Positions 63,201 through 64,000 of a stretch of 64,000 nucleotides of DNA are shown in pieces. Position numbers and translations under genes: made by a program. The notes below the pieces were generated by a model. It had not been told where the DNA came from and did not search any database. It saw nothing but the letters and a program-made list of their open reading frames with translations. How positions within the stretch are numbered: the first letter of the stretch is position 1; each line of letters begins with the position of its first letter. The stretch comes from Kapaibacterium sp044224925 (GTDB lineage: Bacteria; Bacteroidota; Ignavibacteria; Kapaibacteriales; Kapaibacteriaceae): assembly GCA_044224925.1 (NCBI GenBank), contig JBGAJM010000005.1:124001-188000 (forward strand), read 5' to 3'.

Positions 63201-64000
63201 ATGCGCCAACCTCTCGCTTTGTTCCTCGCCCTCGTGTGTTGTGCCCTGACGGGACCTGTGCGCCTTGACGCACAACAACCGGTAGCACGTCAACTCGATG
63301 CGGCCACACGTCAAGCGCTGCTGCCGCAACTCCGGCAGGCTCCGGCCTCTATCGTTCTTGGTGGCATGCCACTTCAACGCCGACGTGCCGCCATGGACAA
63401 GAAGACGATGGTGATCGTGTCCACGCCACATGGCGACAGTGCTGTTCCGATCCCGGACGTCGATGTGTACTTCTCTGGAGCAGGTGCAACAACGACATCG
63501 CCGCTCGTTCTCGTCTACGATCGCGCCACCGAAGCGATGTCGCTGTTCGGCAGCGAGAGCATCGACGTTGCAGCACACCTTCCCATTTCCTGTGGTGTGA
63601 GCGATGGCGACGCGCCACCGGTCTCACCGCCCGAGGCAATGGATCCGGTGGTGCTTGCATCGAAACCGCTTCTCCAACTCGAGCTGGCCGTGGAGACCGA
63701 CGATACGTTCTTCACCATGGTCGGCGGCACGGTGGTGAAGGCACAGACCTACCTTGCCGCCCTCTATACCGTTGTCAGTGCGCTGTTTGAAGATGAGATC
63801 CACGTCACCATTCACCTGAGCAACGTGCGGATCTGGACGGGCGCGCCTGCGGACCCGTATCAGGCAAAGGGCGATCCGTTCAAGCTGCGCGATGCCATGG
63901 CGCCCTATTGGAAGAACAACTACACGTCCGTCAAGAGAGACGTGTTCCAAGGACTGACGGCCTCGACGTGGGGTGGCGGGGGCTTCGGCTACTTCGACGG
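63201..64000 (+). CDS. Reprolysin-like secreted metalloprotease, 3' end outside window
   Basis: 266 codons from ATG 63201, open at the window end. Signal peptide MRQPLALFLALVCCALTGPVRLDA, a pro-region, then from about 145 the start of an M12B-like catalytic domain: LLQLELAVETDDTFFTMVGG, AALYTVVSALFEDEIHVTIHLSNVRIWTGAPADPY. The zinc motif HExxH is expected downstream of the window, so the catalytic state is unseen. Such proteins in this phylum usually end in T9SS sorting domains. Confidence 0.7.
   Translation, partial: MRQPLALFLALVCCALTGPVRLDAQQPVARQLDAATRQALLPQLRQAPASIVLGGMPLQRRRAAMDKKTMVIVSTPHGDSAVPIPDVDVYFSGAGATTTSPLVLVYDRATEAMSLFGSESIDVAAHLPISCGVSDGDAPPVSPPEAMDPVVLASKPLLQLELAVETDDTFFTMVGGTVVKAQTYLAALYTVVSALFEDEIHVTIHLSNVRIWTGAPADPYQAKGDPFKLRDAMAPYWKNNYTSVKRDVFQGLTASTWGGGGFGYFD

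Overview
The window looks like a chromosome segment from a Gram-negative bacterium of the Bacteroidota/Chlorobiota (FCB) assemblage. Four lines of evidence support this. Several secreted giants end in type IX secretion (T9SS) type A sorting domains. There are many outer-membrane barrels. Several genes carry the Bacteroidota -7 element TAnnTTTG just upstream. CzcA fused to a TolC-type outer-membrane factor is typical of that group. The composition is moderately GC-rich. I would guess a Kapabacteria/Ignavibacteria-like lineage, but this is inference only. I saw no rRNA, tRNA, CRISPR array, prophage or insertion sequence, and no gene-free stretch over 300 bases.

Layout. 1-5768 (minus): a heavy-metal RND efflux operon (small leader protein, CzcA-TolC fusion, adaptor cut by the window edge) with two repeat blocks in its leader. 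5848-11379 (plus): a peptide-binding lipoprotein, an NlpC/P60 hydrolase and a TonB-receptor-type barrel. 11471-16455 (minus): manganese operon mntH(-Usp)-mntR followed by RNase R, with a candidate MntR operator at 16505-16522. 16568-20979 (plus): three-gene proton-translocating transhydrogenase, an OsmC protein and MetZ.

20970-32260 (minus): kdpABCDE, then a porin, then an exonuclease and an ATP-dependent DNA-ligase homologue that has lost its catalytic lysine and other active-site residues. 32407-42507 (plus): probably the most interesting locus. Six genes encode a complex I/group-4-hydrogenase-like membrane complex whose large subunit lacks the NiFe cysteines. They are followed with a 4-base overlap by a SulP anion transporter and then, 9 bases later, by an outer-membrane porin. 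This reads as a redox- or ion-coupled anion (possibly bicarbonate) uptake system spanning both membranes.

42529-53049 (plus): large T9SS-exported proteins, two small secreted proteins, an MFS transporter and an OmpA-like protein. 53054-54405 (minus): an ECF sigma factor with a membrane partner. 54494-54620: a structured non-coding region ending in an intrinsic terminator. 54638-64000: a zinc-phospholipase-C-like/barrel fusion, an asparaginase-family hydrolase, a fatty-acid desaturase, a DUF1905/YdeI protein, a small membrane protein, a 13-repeat YCF48-type T9SS protein, a lipoprotein and the start of a reprolysin-like metalloprotease.
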